From NCBI GenBank assembly GCA_002189035.1, contig NEEC01000202.1, positions 1-23,179 on the forward strand: DNA of 23,179 nucleotides, written 5' to 3'. Below the pieces are notes generated by a model. It was not told where the DNA came from. It did not search any database and saw only the letters and a program-made list of their open reading frames with translations. Position numbers and translations under genes: made by a program. This DNA is from Utricularia gibba (Eukaryota > Streptophyta > Magnoliopsida > Lamiales > Lentibulariaceae). Positions 11,763 to 22,916 of the stretch are shown piece after piece (the stretch's first letter is position 1; every line of letters begins with the position of its first letter).

Positions 11763-12832
11763 ATATGCGATCAAGATGGAAAAAAGTCACATGTTACATC
11801 ATGAATTTCGTGGCATCACTTATCCCAACACTGTTGTATACTCAGGATATGCGTAAATATTTATTTTTAACAAATCCGGTGCACGTGTGATTTTTCGGCT
11901 GCATCCCGAATGGTGATGCGCAATGAAATGACTATGTCGCACATCCTGGTCCACGAAGCACCTCTTCGAAAACATGTAGAGCCTTACTCTTCATAGCACA
12001 CCATTGGGAAGCTTTATTCGTGCTCCAAGTAATATCATATGGAGTTACGTTTTTCCGATAACTGTGGACATATTAAAAACAACCTCAACGAAAAGTGTCT
12101 TCCGTGTCCTTCCTTGGTGGCTGCGTCTAAGAATGTGCTTCTCGTTCTCGACATTGATGCAAATGGGATACACGGCAAAAGAATCAAATAGCCACTAGAG
12201 ACATGGTGTATGGGAATGGTGCATCAAGAATCAGAAGTATCATAGCAACTAATTGAATCAATCAACAGCCAAAACATATGGTGTCAAACTTCATCGGATA
12301 TGCGATCAAGATGGAAAAAAGTCACATGTTACATCATGAATTTCGTGGCATCACTTATCCCAACACTGTTGTATACTCAGGATATGCGTAAATATTTATT
12401 TTTAACAAATCCGGTGCACGTGTGATTTTTCGGCTGCATCCCGAATGGTGATGCGCAATGAAATGACTATGTCGCACATCCTGGTCCACGAAGCACCTCT
12501 TCGAAAACATGTAGAGCCTTACTCTTCATAGCACACCATTGGGAAGCTTTATTCGTGCTCCAAGTAATATCATATGGAGTTACGTTTTTCCGATAACTGT
12601 GGACATATTAAAAACAACCTCAACGAAAAGTGTCTTCCGTGTCCTTCCTTGGTGGCTGCGTCTAAGAATGTGCTTCTCGTTCTCGACATTGATGCAAATG
12701 GGATACACGGCAAAAGAATCAAATAGCCACTAGAGACATGGTGTATGGGAATGGTGCATCAAGAATCAGAAGTATCATAGCAACTAATTGAATCAATCAA
12801 CAGCCAAAACATATGGTGTCAAACTTCATCGG
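11763..12832. repeat. Satellite monomers, copies 23-24 (consensus)
   Basis: Two 535-bp units start at 11763 and 12298, without visible variants. Confidence 0.95.
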
Positions 12833-13366
12833 ATATGCGATCAAGATGGAAAAAAGTCACATGTTACATCATGAATTTCGTGGCATCACTTATCCCAACA
12901 CTGTTGTATACTCAGGATATGCGTAAATATTTATTTTTAACAAATCCGGTGCACGTGTGATTTTTCGGCTGCATCCCGAATGGTGATGCGCAATGAAATG
13001 ACTATGTCGCACATCCTGGTCCACGAAGCACCTCTTCGAAACATGTAGAGCCTTACTCTTCATAGCACACCATTGGGAAGCTTTATTCGTGCTCCAAGTA
13101 ATATCATATGGAGTTACGTTTTTCCGATAACTGTGGACATATTAAAAACAACCTCAACGAAAAGTGTCTTCCGTGTCCTTCCTTGGTGGCTGCGTCTAAG
13201 AATGTGCTTCTCGTTCTCGACATTGATGCAAATGGGATACACGGCAAAAGAATCAAATAGCCACTAGAGACATGGTGTATGGGAATGGTGCATCAAGAAT
13301 CAGAAGTATCATAGCAACTAATTGAATCAATCAACAGCCAAAACATATGGTGTCAAACTTCATCGG
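12833..13366. repeat. Satellite monomer, copy 25 (A3 variant)
   Basis: This 534-bp copy is the first of three adjacent A3 copies (25-27), the tightest variant cluster in the core. Confidence 0.95.
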
Positions 13367-13899
13367 ATATGCGATCAAGATGGAAAAAAGTCACATGTTA
13401 CATCATGAATTTCGTGGCATCACTTATCCCAACACTGTTGTATACTCAGGATATGCGTAAATATTTATTTTTAACAAATCCGGTGCACGTGTGATTTTTC
13501 GGCTGCATCCCGAATGGTGATGCGCAATGAAATGACTATGTCGCACATCCTGGTCCACGAAGCACCTCTTCGAAACATGTAGAGCCTTACTCTTCATAGC
13601 ACACCATTGGGAAGCTTTATTCGTGCTCCAAGTAATATCATATGGAGTTACGTTTTTCCGATAACTGTGGACATATTAAAAACAACCTCAACGAAAAGTG
13701 TCTTCCGTGTCCTTCCTTGGTGGCTGCGTCTAAGAATGTGCTTCTCGTTCTCGACATTGATGCAAATGGATACACGGCAAAAGAATCAAATAGCCACTAG
13801 AGACATGGTGTATGGGAATGGTGCATCAAGAATCAGAAGTATCATAGCAACTAATTGAATCAATCAACAGCCAAAACATATGGTGTCAAACTTCATCGG
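13367..13899. repeat. Satellite monomer, copy 26 (A3 and G deletion)
   Basis: This 533-bp copy has the three-A run and lost one G at 13768-13769 (AAATGGGATA reads AAATGGATA). The G loss shifts the recurrent open frame so that it runs on to 83 codons (13607-13858). That is a by-product and not evidence of coding. Confidence 0.95.
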
Positions 13900-14433
13900 A
13901 TATGCGATCAAGATGGAAAAAAGTCACATGTTACATCATGAATTTCGTGGCATCACTTATCCCAACACTGTTGTATACTCAGGATATGCGTAAATATTTA
14001 TTTTTAACAAATCCGGTGCACGTGTGATTTTTCGGCTGCATCCCGAATGGTGATGCGCAATGAAATGACTATGTCGCACATCCTGGTCCACGAAGCACCT
14101 CTTCGAAACATGTAGAGCCTTACTCTTCATAGCACACCATTGGGAAGCTTTATTCGTGCTCCAAGTAATATCATATGGAGTTACGTTTTTCCGATAACTG
14201 TGGACATATTAAAAACAACCTCAACGAAAAGTGTCTTCCGTGTCCTTCCTTGGTGGCTGCGTCTAAGAATGTGCTTCTCGTTCTCGACATTGATGCAAAT
14301 GGGATACACGGCAAAAGAATCAAATAGCCACTAGAGACATGGTGTATGGGAATGGTGCATCAAGAATCAGAAGTATCATAGCAACTAATTGAATCAATCA
14401 ACAGCCAAAACATATGGTGTCAAACTTCATCGG
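13900..14433. repeat. Satellite monomer, copy 27 (A3 variant)
   Basis: This 534-bp copy is the last of the three adjacent A3 copies. Confidence 0.95.
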
Positions 14434-14968
14434 ATATGCGATCAAGATGGAAAAAAGTCACATGTTACATCATGAATTTCGTGGCATCACTTATCCCAAC
14501 ACTGTTGTATACTCAGGATATGCGTAAATATTTATTTTTAACAAATCCGGTGCACGTGTGATTTTTCGGCTGCATCCCGAATGGTGATGCGCAATGAAAT
14601 GACTATGTCGCACATCCTGGTCCACGAAGCACCTCTTCGAAAACATGTAGAGCCTTACTCTTCATAGCACACCATTGGGAAGCTTTATTCGTGCTCCAAG
14701 TAATATCATATGGAGTTACGTTTTTCCGATAACTGTGGACATATTAAAAACAACCTCAACGAAAAGTGTCTTCCGTGTCCTTCCTTGGTGGCTGCGTCTA
14801 AGAATGTGCTTCTCGTTCTCGACATTGATGCAAATGGGATACACGGCAAAAGAATCAAATAGCCACTAGAGACATGGTGTATGGGAATGGTGCATCAAGA
14901 ATCAGAAGTATCATAGCAACTAATTGAATCAATCAACAGCCAAAACATATGGTGTCAAACTTCATCGG
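14434..14968. repeat. Satellite monomer, copy 28 (consensus)
   Basis: A 535-bp unit without visible variants. Confidence 0.95.
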
Positions 14969-15502
14969 ATATGCGATCAAGATGGAAAAAAGTCACATGT
15001 TACATCATGAATTTCGTGGCATCACTTATCCCAACACTGTTGTATACTCAGGATATGCGTAAATATTTATTTTTAACAAATCCGGTGCACGTGTGATTTT
15101 TCGGCTGCATCCCGAATGGTGATGCGCAATGAAATGACTATGTCGCACATCCTGGTCCACGAAGCACCTCTTCGAAAACATGTAGAGCCTTACTCTTCAT
15201 AGCACACCATTGGGAAGCTTTATTCGTGCTCAAGTAATATCATATGGAGTTACGTTTTTCCGATAACTGTGGACATATTAAAAACAACCTCAACGAAAAG
15301 TGTCTTCCGTGTCCTTCCTTGGTGGCTGCGTCTAAGAATGTGCTTCTCGTTCTCGACATTGATGCAAATGGGATACACGGCAAAAGAATCAAATAGCCAC
15401 TAGAGACATGGTGTATGGGAATGGTGCATCAAGAATCAGAAGTATCATAGCAACTAATTGAATCAATCAACAGCCAAAACATATGGTGTCAAACTTCATC
15501 GG
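14969..15502. repeat. Satellite monomer, copy 29 (GCTCAAG variant)
   Basis: This 534-bp copy lost one C at 15231, as in copies 22 and 34. Confidence 0.95.
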
Positions 15503-17107
15503 ATATGCGATCAAGATGGAAAAAAGTCACATGTTACATCATGAATTTCGTGGCATCACTTATCCCAACACTGTTGTATACTCAGGATATGCGTAAATAT
15601 TTATTTTTAACAAATCCGGTGCACGTGTGATTTTTCGGCTGCATCCCGAATGGTGATGCGCAATGAAATGACTATGTCGCACATCCTGGTCCACGAAGCA
15701 CCTCTTCGAAAACATGTAGAGCCTTACTCTTCATAGCACACCATTGGGAAGCTTTATTCGTGCTCCAAGTAATATCATATGGAGTTACGTTTTTCCGATA
15801 ACTGTGGACATATTAAAAACAACCTCAACGAAAAGTGTCTTCCGTGTCCTTCCTTGGTGGCTGCGTCTAAGAATGTGCTTCTCGTTCTCGACATTGATGC
15901 AAATGGGATACACGGCAAAAGAATCAAATAGCCACTAGAGACATGGTGTATGGGAATGGTGCATCAAGAATCAGAAGTATCATAGCAACTAATTGAATCA
16001 ATCAACAGCCAAAACATATGGTGTCAAACTTCATCGGATATGCGATCAAGATGGAAAAAAGTCACATGTTACATCATGAATTTCGTGGCATCACTTATCC
16101 CAACACTGTTGTATACTCAGGATATGCGTAAATATTTATTTTTAACAAATCCGGTGCACGTGTGATTTTTCGGCTGCATCCCGAATGGTGATGCGCAATG
16201 AAATGACTATGTCGCACATCCTGGTCCACGAAGCACCTCTTCGAAAACATGTAGAGCCTTACTCTTCATAGCACACCATTGGGAAGCTTTATTCGTGCTC
16301 CAAGTAATATCATATGGAGTTACGTTTTTCCGATAACTGTGGACATATTAAAAACAACCTCAACGAAAAGTGTCTTCCGTGTCCTTCCTTGGTGGCTGCG
16401 TCTAAGAATGTGCTTCTCGTTCTCGACATTGATGCAAATGGGATACACGGCAAAAGAATCAAATAGCCACTAGAGACATGGTGTATGGGAATGGTGCATC
16501 AAGAATCAGAAGTATCATAGCAACTAATTGAATCAATCAACAGCCAAAACATATGGTGTCAAACTTCATCGGATATGCGATCAAGATGGAAAAAAGTCAC
16601 ATGTTACATCATGAATTTCGTGGCATCACTTATCCCAACACTGTTGTATACTCAGGATATGCGTAAATATTTATTTTTAACAAATCCGGTGCACGTGTGA
16701 TTTTTCGGCTGCATCCCGAATGGTGATGCGCAATGAAATGACTATGTCGCACATCCTGGTCCACGAAGCACCTCTTCGAAAACATGTAGAGCCTTACTCT
16801 TCATAGCACACCATTGGGAAGCTTTATTCGTGCTCCAAGTAATATCATATGGAGTTACGTTTTTCCGATAACTGTGGACATATTAAAAACAACCTCAACG
16901 AAAAGTGTCTTCCGTGTCCTTCCTTGGTGGCTGCGTCTAAGAATGTGCTTCTCGTTCTCGACATTGATGCAAATGGGATACACGGCAAAAGAATCAAATA
17001 GCCACTAGAGACATGGTGTATGGGAATGGTGCATCAAGAATCAGAAGTATCATAGCAACTAATTGAATCAATCAACAGCCAAAACATATGGTGTCAAACT
17101 TCATCGG
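15503..17107. repeat. Satellite monomers, copies 30-32 (consensus)
   Basis: Three 535-bp units start at 15503, 16038 and 16573, without visible variants. Confidence 0.95.
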
Positions 17108-17641
17108 ATATGCGATCAAGATGGAAAAAAGTCACATGTTACATCATGAATTTCGTGGCATCACTTATCCCAACACTGTTGTATACTCAGGATATGCGTA
17201 AATATTTATTTTTAACAAATCCGGTGCACGTGTGATTTTTCGGCTGCATCCCGAATGGTGATGCGCAATGAAATGACTATGTCGCACATCCTGGTCCACG
17301 AAGCACCTCTTCGAAAACATGTAGAGCCTTACTCTTCATAGCACACCATTGGGAAGCTTTATTCGTGCTCCAAGTAATATCATATGGAGTTACGTTTTCC
17401 GATAACTGTGGACATATTAAAAACAACCTCAACGAAAAGTGTCTTCCGTGTCCTTCCTTGGTGGCTGCGTCTAAGAATGTGCTTCTCGTTCTCGACATTG
17501 ATGCAAATGGGATACACGGCAAAAGAATCAAATAGCCACTAGAGACATGGTGTATGGGAATGGTGCATCAAGAATCAGAAGTATCATAGCAACTAATTGA
17601 ATCAATCAACAGCCAAAACATATGGTGTCAAACTTCATCGG
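17108..17641. repeat. Satellite monomer, copy 33 (T4 variant)
   Basis: This 534-bp copy has four T at 17395-17398 where others have five (ACGTTTTTCC). The shift opens an 84-codon frame on the minus strand (17277-17531) that other copies lack, which argues against that frame being real. Confidence 0.95.
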
Positions 17642-18174
17642 ATATGCGATCAAGATGGAAAAAAGTCACATGTTACATCATGAATTTCGTGGCATCACTT
17701 ATCCCAACACTGTTGTATACTCAGGATATGCGTAAATATTTATTTTTAACAAATCCGGTGCACGTGTGATTTTTCGGCTGCATCCCGAATGGTGATGCGC
17801 AATGAAATGACTATGTCGCACATCCTGGTCCACGAAGCACCTCTTCGAAAACATGTAGAGCCTTACTCTTCATAGCACACCATTGGGAAGCTTTATTCGT
17901 GCTCAAGTAATATCATATGGAGTTACGTTTTTCCGATAACTGTGGACATATTAAAAACAACCTCAACGAAAAGTGTCTTCCGTGTCCTTCCTTGGTGGCT
18001 GCGTCTAAGAATGTGCTTCTCGTTCTCGACATTGATGCAAATGGATACACGGCAAAAGAATCAAATAGCCACTAGAGACATGGTGTATGGGAATGGTGCA
18101 TCAAGAATCAGAAGTATCATAGCAACTAATTGAATCAATCAACAGCCAAAACATATGGTGTCAAACTTCATCGG
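17642..18174. repeat. Satellite monomer, copy 34 (C and G deletions)
   Basis: This 533-bp copy combines GCTCAAG (17901-17907) with AAATGGATA (G run at 18043-18044). Both variants occur singly in other copies. Confidence 0.95.
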
Positions 18175-18709
18175 ATATGCGATCAAGATGGAAAAAAGTC
18201 ACATGTTACATCATGAATTTCGTGGCATCACTTATCCCAACACTGTTGTATACTCAGGATATGCGTAAATATTTATTTTTAACAAATCCGGTGCACGTGT
18301 GATTTTTCGGCTGCATCCCGAATGGTGATGCGCAATGAAATGACTATGTCGCACATCCTGGTCCACGAAGCACCTCTTCGAAAACATGTAGAGCCTTACT
18401 CTTCATAGCACACCATTGGGAAGCTTTATTCGTGCTCCAAGTAATATCATATGGAGTTACGTTTTTCCGATAACTGTGGACATATTAAAAACAACCTCAA
18501 CGAAAAGTGTCTTCCGTGTCCTTCCTTGGTGGCTGCGTCTAAGAATGTGCTTCTCGTTCTCGACATTGATGCAAATGGGATACACGGCAAAAGAATCAAA
18601 TAGCCACTAGAGACATGGTGTATGGGAATGGTGCATCAAGAATCAGAAGTATCATAGCAACTAATTGAATCAATCAACAGCCAAAACATATGGTGTCAAA
18701 CTTCATCGG
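18175..18709. repeat. Satellite monomer, copy 35 (consensus)
   Basis: A 535-bp unit without visible variants. Confidence 0.95.
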
Positions 18710-19243
18710 ATATGCGATCAAGATGGAAAAAAGTCACATGTTACATCATGAATTTCGTGGCATCACTTATCCCAACACTGTTGTATACTCAGGATATGCG
18801 TAAATATTTATTTTTAACAAATCCGGTGCACGTGTGATTTTTCGGCTGCATCCCGAATGGTGATGCGCAATGAAATGACTATGTCGCACATCCTGGTCCA
18901 CGAAGCACCTCTTCGAAAACATGTAGAGCCTTACTCTTCATAGCACACCATTGGGAAGCTTTATTCGTGCTCCAAGTAATATCATATGGAGTTACGTTTT
19001 TCCGATAACTGTGGACATATTAAAAACAACCTCAACGAAAAGTGTCTTCCGTGTCCTTCCTTGGTGGCTGCGTCTAAGAATGTGCTTCTCGTTCTCGACA
19101 TTGATGCAAATGGATACACGGCAAAAGAATCAAATAGCCACTAGAGACATGGTGTATGGGAATGGTGCATCAAGAATCAGAAGTATCATAGCAACTAATT
19201 GAATCAATCAACAGCCAAAACATATGGTGTCAAACTTCATCGG
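18710..19243. repeat. Satellite monomer, copy 36 (G deletion)
   Basis: This 534-bp copy has two G at 19112-19113 where others have three (AAATGGGATA), as in copies 26 and 34. Confidence 0.95.
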
Positions 19244-19777
19244 ATATGCGATCAAGATGGAAAAAAGTCACATGTTACATCATGAATTTCGTGGCATCAC
19301 TTATCCCAACACTGTTGTATACTCAGGATATGCGTAAATATTTATTTTTAACAAATCCGGTGCACGTGTGATTTTTCGGCTGCATCCCGAATGGTGATGC
19401 GCAATGAAATGACTATGTCGCACATCCTGGTCCACGAAGCACCTCTTCGAAACATGTAGAGCCTTACTCTTCATAGCACACCATTGGGAAGCTTTATTCG
19501 TGCTCCAAGTAATATCATATGGAGTTACGTTTTTCCGATAACTGTGGACATATTAAAAACAACCTCAACGAAAAGTGTCTTCCGTGTCCTTCCTTGGTGG
19601 CTGCGTCTAAGAATGTGCTTCTCGTTCTCGACATTGATGCAAATGGGATACACGGCAAAAGAATCAAATAGCCACTAGAGACATGGTGTATGGGAATGGT
19701 GCATCAAGAATCAGAAGTATCATAGCAACTAATTGAATCAATCAACAGCCAAAACATATGGTGTCAAACTTCATCGG
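19244..19777. repeat. Satellite monomer, copy 37 (A3 variant)
   Basis: This 534-bp copy has the three-A run after CTCTTCG and is the last A3 copy in the core. Confidence 0.95.
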
Positions 19778-20312
19778 ATATGCGATCAAGATGGAAAAAA
19801 GTCACATGTTACATCATGAATTTCGTGGCATCACTTATCCCAACACTGTTGTATACTCAGGATATGCGTAAATATTTATTTTTAACAAATCCGGTGCACG
19901 TGTGATTTTTCGGCTGCATCCCGAATGGTGATGCGCAATGAAATGACTATGTCGCACATCCTGGTCCACGAAGCACCTCTTCGAAAACATGTAGAGCCTT
20001 ACTCTTCATAGCACACCATTGGGAAGCTTTATTCGTGCTCCAAGTAATATCATATGGAGTTACGTTTTTCCGATAACTGTGGACATATTAAAAACAACCT
20101 CAACGAAAAGTGTCTTCCGTGTCCTTCCTTGGTGGCTGCGTCTAAGAATGTGCTTCTCGTTCTCGACATTGATGCAAATGGGATACACGGCAAAAGAATC
20201 AAATAGCCACTAGAGACATGGTGTATGGGAATGGTGCATCAAGAATCAGAAGTATCATAGCAACTAATTGAATCAATCAACAGCCAAAACATATGGTGTC
20301 AAACTTCATCGG
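19778..20312. repeat. Satellite monomer, copy 38 (consensus)
   Basis: A 535-bp unit without visible variants, and the last full-length consensus copy. Confidence 0.95.
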
Positions 20313-20846
20313 ATATGCGATCAAGATGGAAAAAAGTCACATGTTACATCATGAATTTCGTGGCATCACTTATCCCAACACTGTTGTATACTCAGGATAT
20401 GCGTAAATATTTATTTTTAACAAATCCGGTGCACGTGTGATTTTTCGGCTGCATCCCGAATGGTGATGCGCAATGAAATGACTATGTCGCACATCCTGGT
20501 CCACGAAGCACCTCTTCGAAAACATGTAGAGCCTTACTCTTCATAGCACACCATTGGGAAGCTTTATTCGTGCTCCAAGTAATATCATATGGAGTTACGT
20601 TTTTCCGATAACTGTGGACATATTAAAAACAACCTCAACGAAAAGTGTCTTCCGTGTCCTTCCTTGGTGGCTGCGTCTAAGAATGTGCTTCTCGTTCTCG
20701 ACATTGATGCAAATGGGATACACGGCAAAAGAATCAAATAGCCACTAGAGACATGGTGTATGGAATGGTGCATCAAGAATCAGAAGTATCATAGCAACTA
20801 ATTGAATCAATCAACAGCCAAAACATATGGTGTCAAACTTCATCGG
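20313..20846. repeat. Satellite monomer, copy 39 (first GTATGGAA deletion)
   Basis: This 534-bp copy lost one G at 20762-20763 (GTATGGGAATGG reads GTATGGAATGG). The same loss recurs in copies 41 and 43, so this site may mark the start of the degraded zone. Confidence 0.95.
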
Positions 20847-21367
20847 ATATGCGATCAAGATGGAAAAAAGTCACATGTTACATCATGAATTTCGTGCATC
20901 ACTTATCCCAACACTGTTGTATACTCAGGATATGCGTAAATATTTATTTTTAACAAATCCGGTGCACGTGTGATTTTTCGGCTGCATCCCGAATGGTGAT
21001 GCGCAATGAAATGACTATGTCGCACATCCTGGTCCACGAAGCACCTCTTCGAAAACATGTAGAGCCTTACTCTTCATAGCACACCATTGGAAGCTTTATT
21101 CGTGCTTCAAGTAATATCATATGAGTTACGTTTTCCGATAACTTGGACATATTAAAACAACCTCAACGAAAAGTGTCTTCCGTGTCCTTCCTTGGTGCTG
21201 CGTCTAAATGTGCTTCTCGTTCTCGACATTGATGCAAATGGATACACGGCAAAAGAATCAAATAGCCACTAGAGACATGGTGTAGGAATGGTGCATCAAG
21301 AATCAGAAGTATCATAGCAACTAATTGAATCAATCAACAGCCAAAACATATGTGTCAAACTTCATCG
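20847..21367. repeat. Satellite monomer, copy 40 (14 bases missing)
   Basis: At 521 bp, its losses include TTCGTGCATC (near 20896), CCATTGGAAG, CATATGAG, ACGTTTTCC, AACTTGGAC, ATTAAAACAACC, GTGCTGCG, CTAAATGTG, AAATGGATAC, GTGTAGGAATGG, CATATGTGTC and CATCGATATG. Ten of the 14 lost bases are G and none is C. It also has C to T at 21107 (GCTTCAAG), a change shared with copy 43. Confidence 0.93.
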
Positions 21368-21888
21368 ATATGCGATCAAGATGGAAAAAAGTCACATTTA
21401 CATCATGAATTTCGTGGCATCACTTATCCCAACACTGTTTATACTCAGGATATGCGTAAATATTTATTTTTAACAAATCCGTGCACGTGTGATTTTTCGC
21501 TGCATCCCGAATGGTGATGCGCAATGAAATGACTATGTCGCACATCCTGGTCCACGAAGCACCTCTTCGAAACATGTAGAGCCTTACTCTTCATAGCACA
21601 CCATTGGAAGCTTTATTCGTGCTCCAAGTAATATCATATGGAGTTACGTTTTTCCGATAACTGTGACATATTAAAAACAACCTCAACGAAAAGTGTCTTC
21701 CGTGTCCTTCCTTGTGGCTGCGTCTAAGAATGTGCTTCTCGTTCGACATTGATGCAAATGATACACGGCAAAAGAATCAAATAGCCACTAGAGACATGGT
21801 GTATGGAATGGTGCATCAAGAATCAGAAGTATCATAGCAACTAATTGAATCAATCAACAGCCAAAACATATGTGTCAAACTTCATCGG
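21368..21888. repeat. Satellite monomer, copy 41 (14 bases missing)
   Basis: At 521 bp, its losses include CACATTTACATC, ACTGTTTATAC, AATCCGTGCAC, TTTTTCGCTGC, the A3 run, CCATTGGAAG, CTGTGACAT, CTTGTGGCTG, CTCGTTCGACATT, AAATGATAC, GTATGGAATGG and CATATGTGTC. Eleven of the 14 lost bases are G. I found no substitution. Confidence 0.93.
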
Positions 21889-22399
21889 ATATCGATCAAG
21901 ATGGAAAAAAGTCACATGTTACATCATGAATTTCGGCATCACTTATCCCAACACTGTTATACTCAGGATATGCGTAAATATTTATTTTTAACAAATCCGG
22001 TGCACGTGTGATTTTTCGCTGCATCCCGAATGGTGATGCGCAATGAAATGACTATGTCGCACATCCTGTCCACGCACCTCTTCGAATACATGTAGAGCCT
22101 TACTCTTCATAGCACACCATGAAGCTTTATCGTGCTCAAGTAATATCATATGGAGTTACGTTTTCCGATAACTGTGGACATATTAAAAACAACCTCAACG
22201 AAAAGTGTCTTCCGTGTCCTTCCTTGTGCTGCGTCTAAAAATTGCTTCTCGTTCTCGACATTGATGCAAATGGATACACGCAAAAGAATCAAATAGCCAC
22301 TAGAACATGGTGTAGGAATGGTGCATCAAGAATCAGAAGTATCATAGCAACTAATTGAATCAATCAACAGCCAAAACATATGGTGTCAAACTTCATCGG
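21889..22399. repeat. Satellite monomer, copy 42 (24 bases missing, most degraded)
   Basis: At 511 bp this is the shortest full copy. It has three-base losses at CACGCACC (for CACGAAGCACC) and ACCATGAAG (for ACCATTGGGAAG), and many one- or two-base losses, including GCTCAAG and ACGTTTTCC. Fifteen of the 24 lost bases are G. Two substitutions are visible: CGAATACATG for CGAAAACATG, and a G to A in CTAAAAATTGC. Confidence 0.92.
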
Positions 22400-22916
22400 A
22401 TATGCGATCAAGATGGAAAAAAGTCACATTTACATCATGAATTTCGTGGCATCACTTATCCCAACACTGTTGTATACTCAGATATGCGTAAATATTTATT
22501 TTAACAAATCCGGTGCACGTGTGATTTTTCGGCTGCATCCCGAATGGTGATGCGCAATGAAATGACTATGTCGCACATCCTGGTCCACGAAGCACCTCTT
22601 CGAAAACATGTAGAGCCTTACTCTTCATAGCACACCATTGGGAAGCTTTATTCGTGCTTCAATAATATCATATGGATTACGTTTTCCGATAACTGACATA
22701 TTAAAAACAACCTCAACGAAAAGTGTCTTCCGTCCTTCCTTGGTGGCTGCGTCTAAATGTGCTTCTCTCTCCGACATTGATGCAAATGATACACGGCAAA
22801 AGAATCAAATAGCCACTAGAACATGGTGTATGGAATGGTGCATCAAGAATCAGAAGTATCATAGCAACTAATTGAATCAATCAACAGCCAAAACATATGG
22901 TGTCAAACTTCATCGG
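22400..22916. repeat. Satellite monomer, copy 43 (18 bases missing)
   Basis: At 517 bp, most of its losses lie at 22655-22840, for example AACTGACAT for AACTGTGGACAT and CCGTCCTT for CCGTGTCCTT. The first 255 bp have only three. Thirteen of the 18 lost bases are G. It shares GCTTCAA (T at 22659) with copy 40. The indels happen to leave a 77-codon frame at 22638-22871, which is not conserved elsewhere. Confidence 0.92.

Larger units (their letters stand above)
1..20846. repeat. Homogeneous core of the array, copies 1-39
   Basis: Of 39 copies, 21 appear identical to a 535-bp consensus and the rest differ by one or two small indels. I counted 20 indel events and one substitution (5710) by eye. 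The commonest variant is a run of three rather than four A after CTCTTCG (copies 1, 2, 4, 16, 25, 26, 27, 37). Next come loss of one C in GCTCCAAG (22, 29, 34) and loss of one G in AAATGGGATA (26, 34, 36). No multi-monomer pattern of variants repeats, so I see no higher-order repeat. Such uniformity implies very recent amplification or strong homogenisation, or in part an assembly that copied one consensus. Confidence 0.95.

Noticed and set aside
13607-13858. Longer versions of that frame (83 codons here and at 18951-19202; 63 codons at 17942-18133)
   Set aside because: They arise only because one G is missing in AAATGGGATA, which moves the frame past the usual stop. They are not a separate gene.
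17277-17531. Minus-strand open frames of 84 codons here and 63 codons at 20585-20776
   Set aside because: Each appears in a single copy, created by a T deletion (copy 33) or a G deletion (copy 39). The other copies do not keep them open.
22638-22871. A 77-codon open frame in copy 43
   Set aside because: It is the recurrent frame altered by many small deletions in the low-quality end. Its changes are frame-shifting, not codon-sized.
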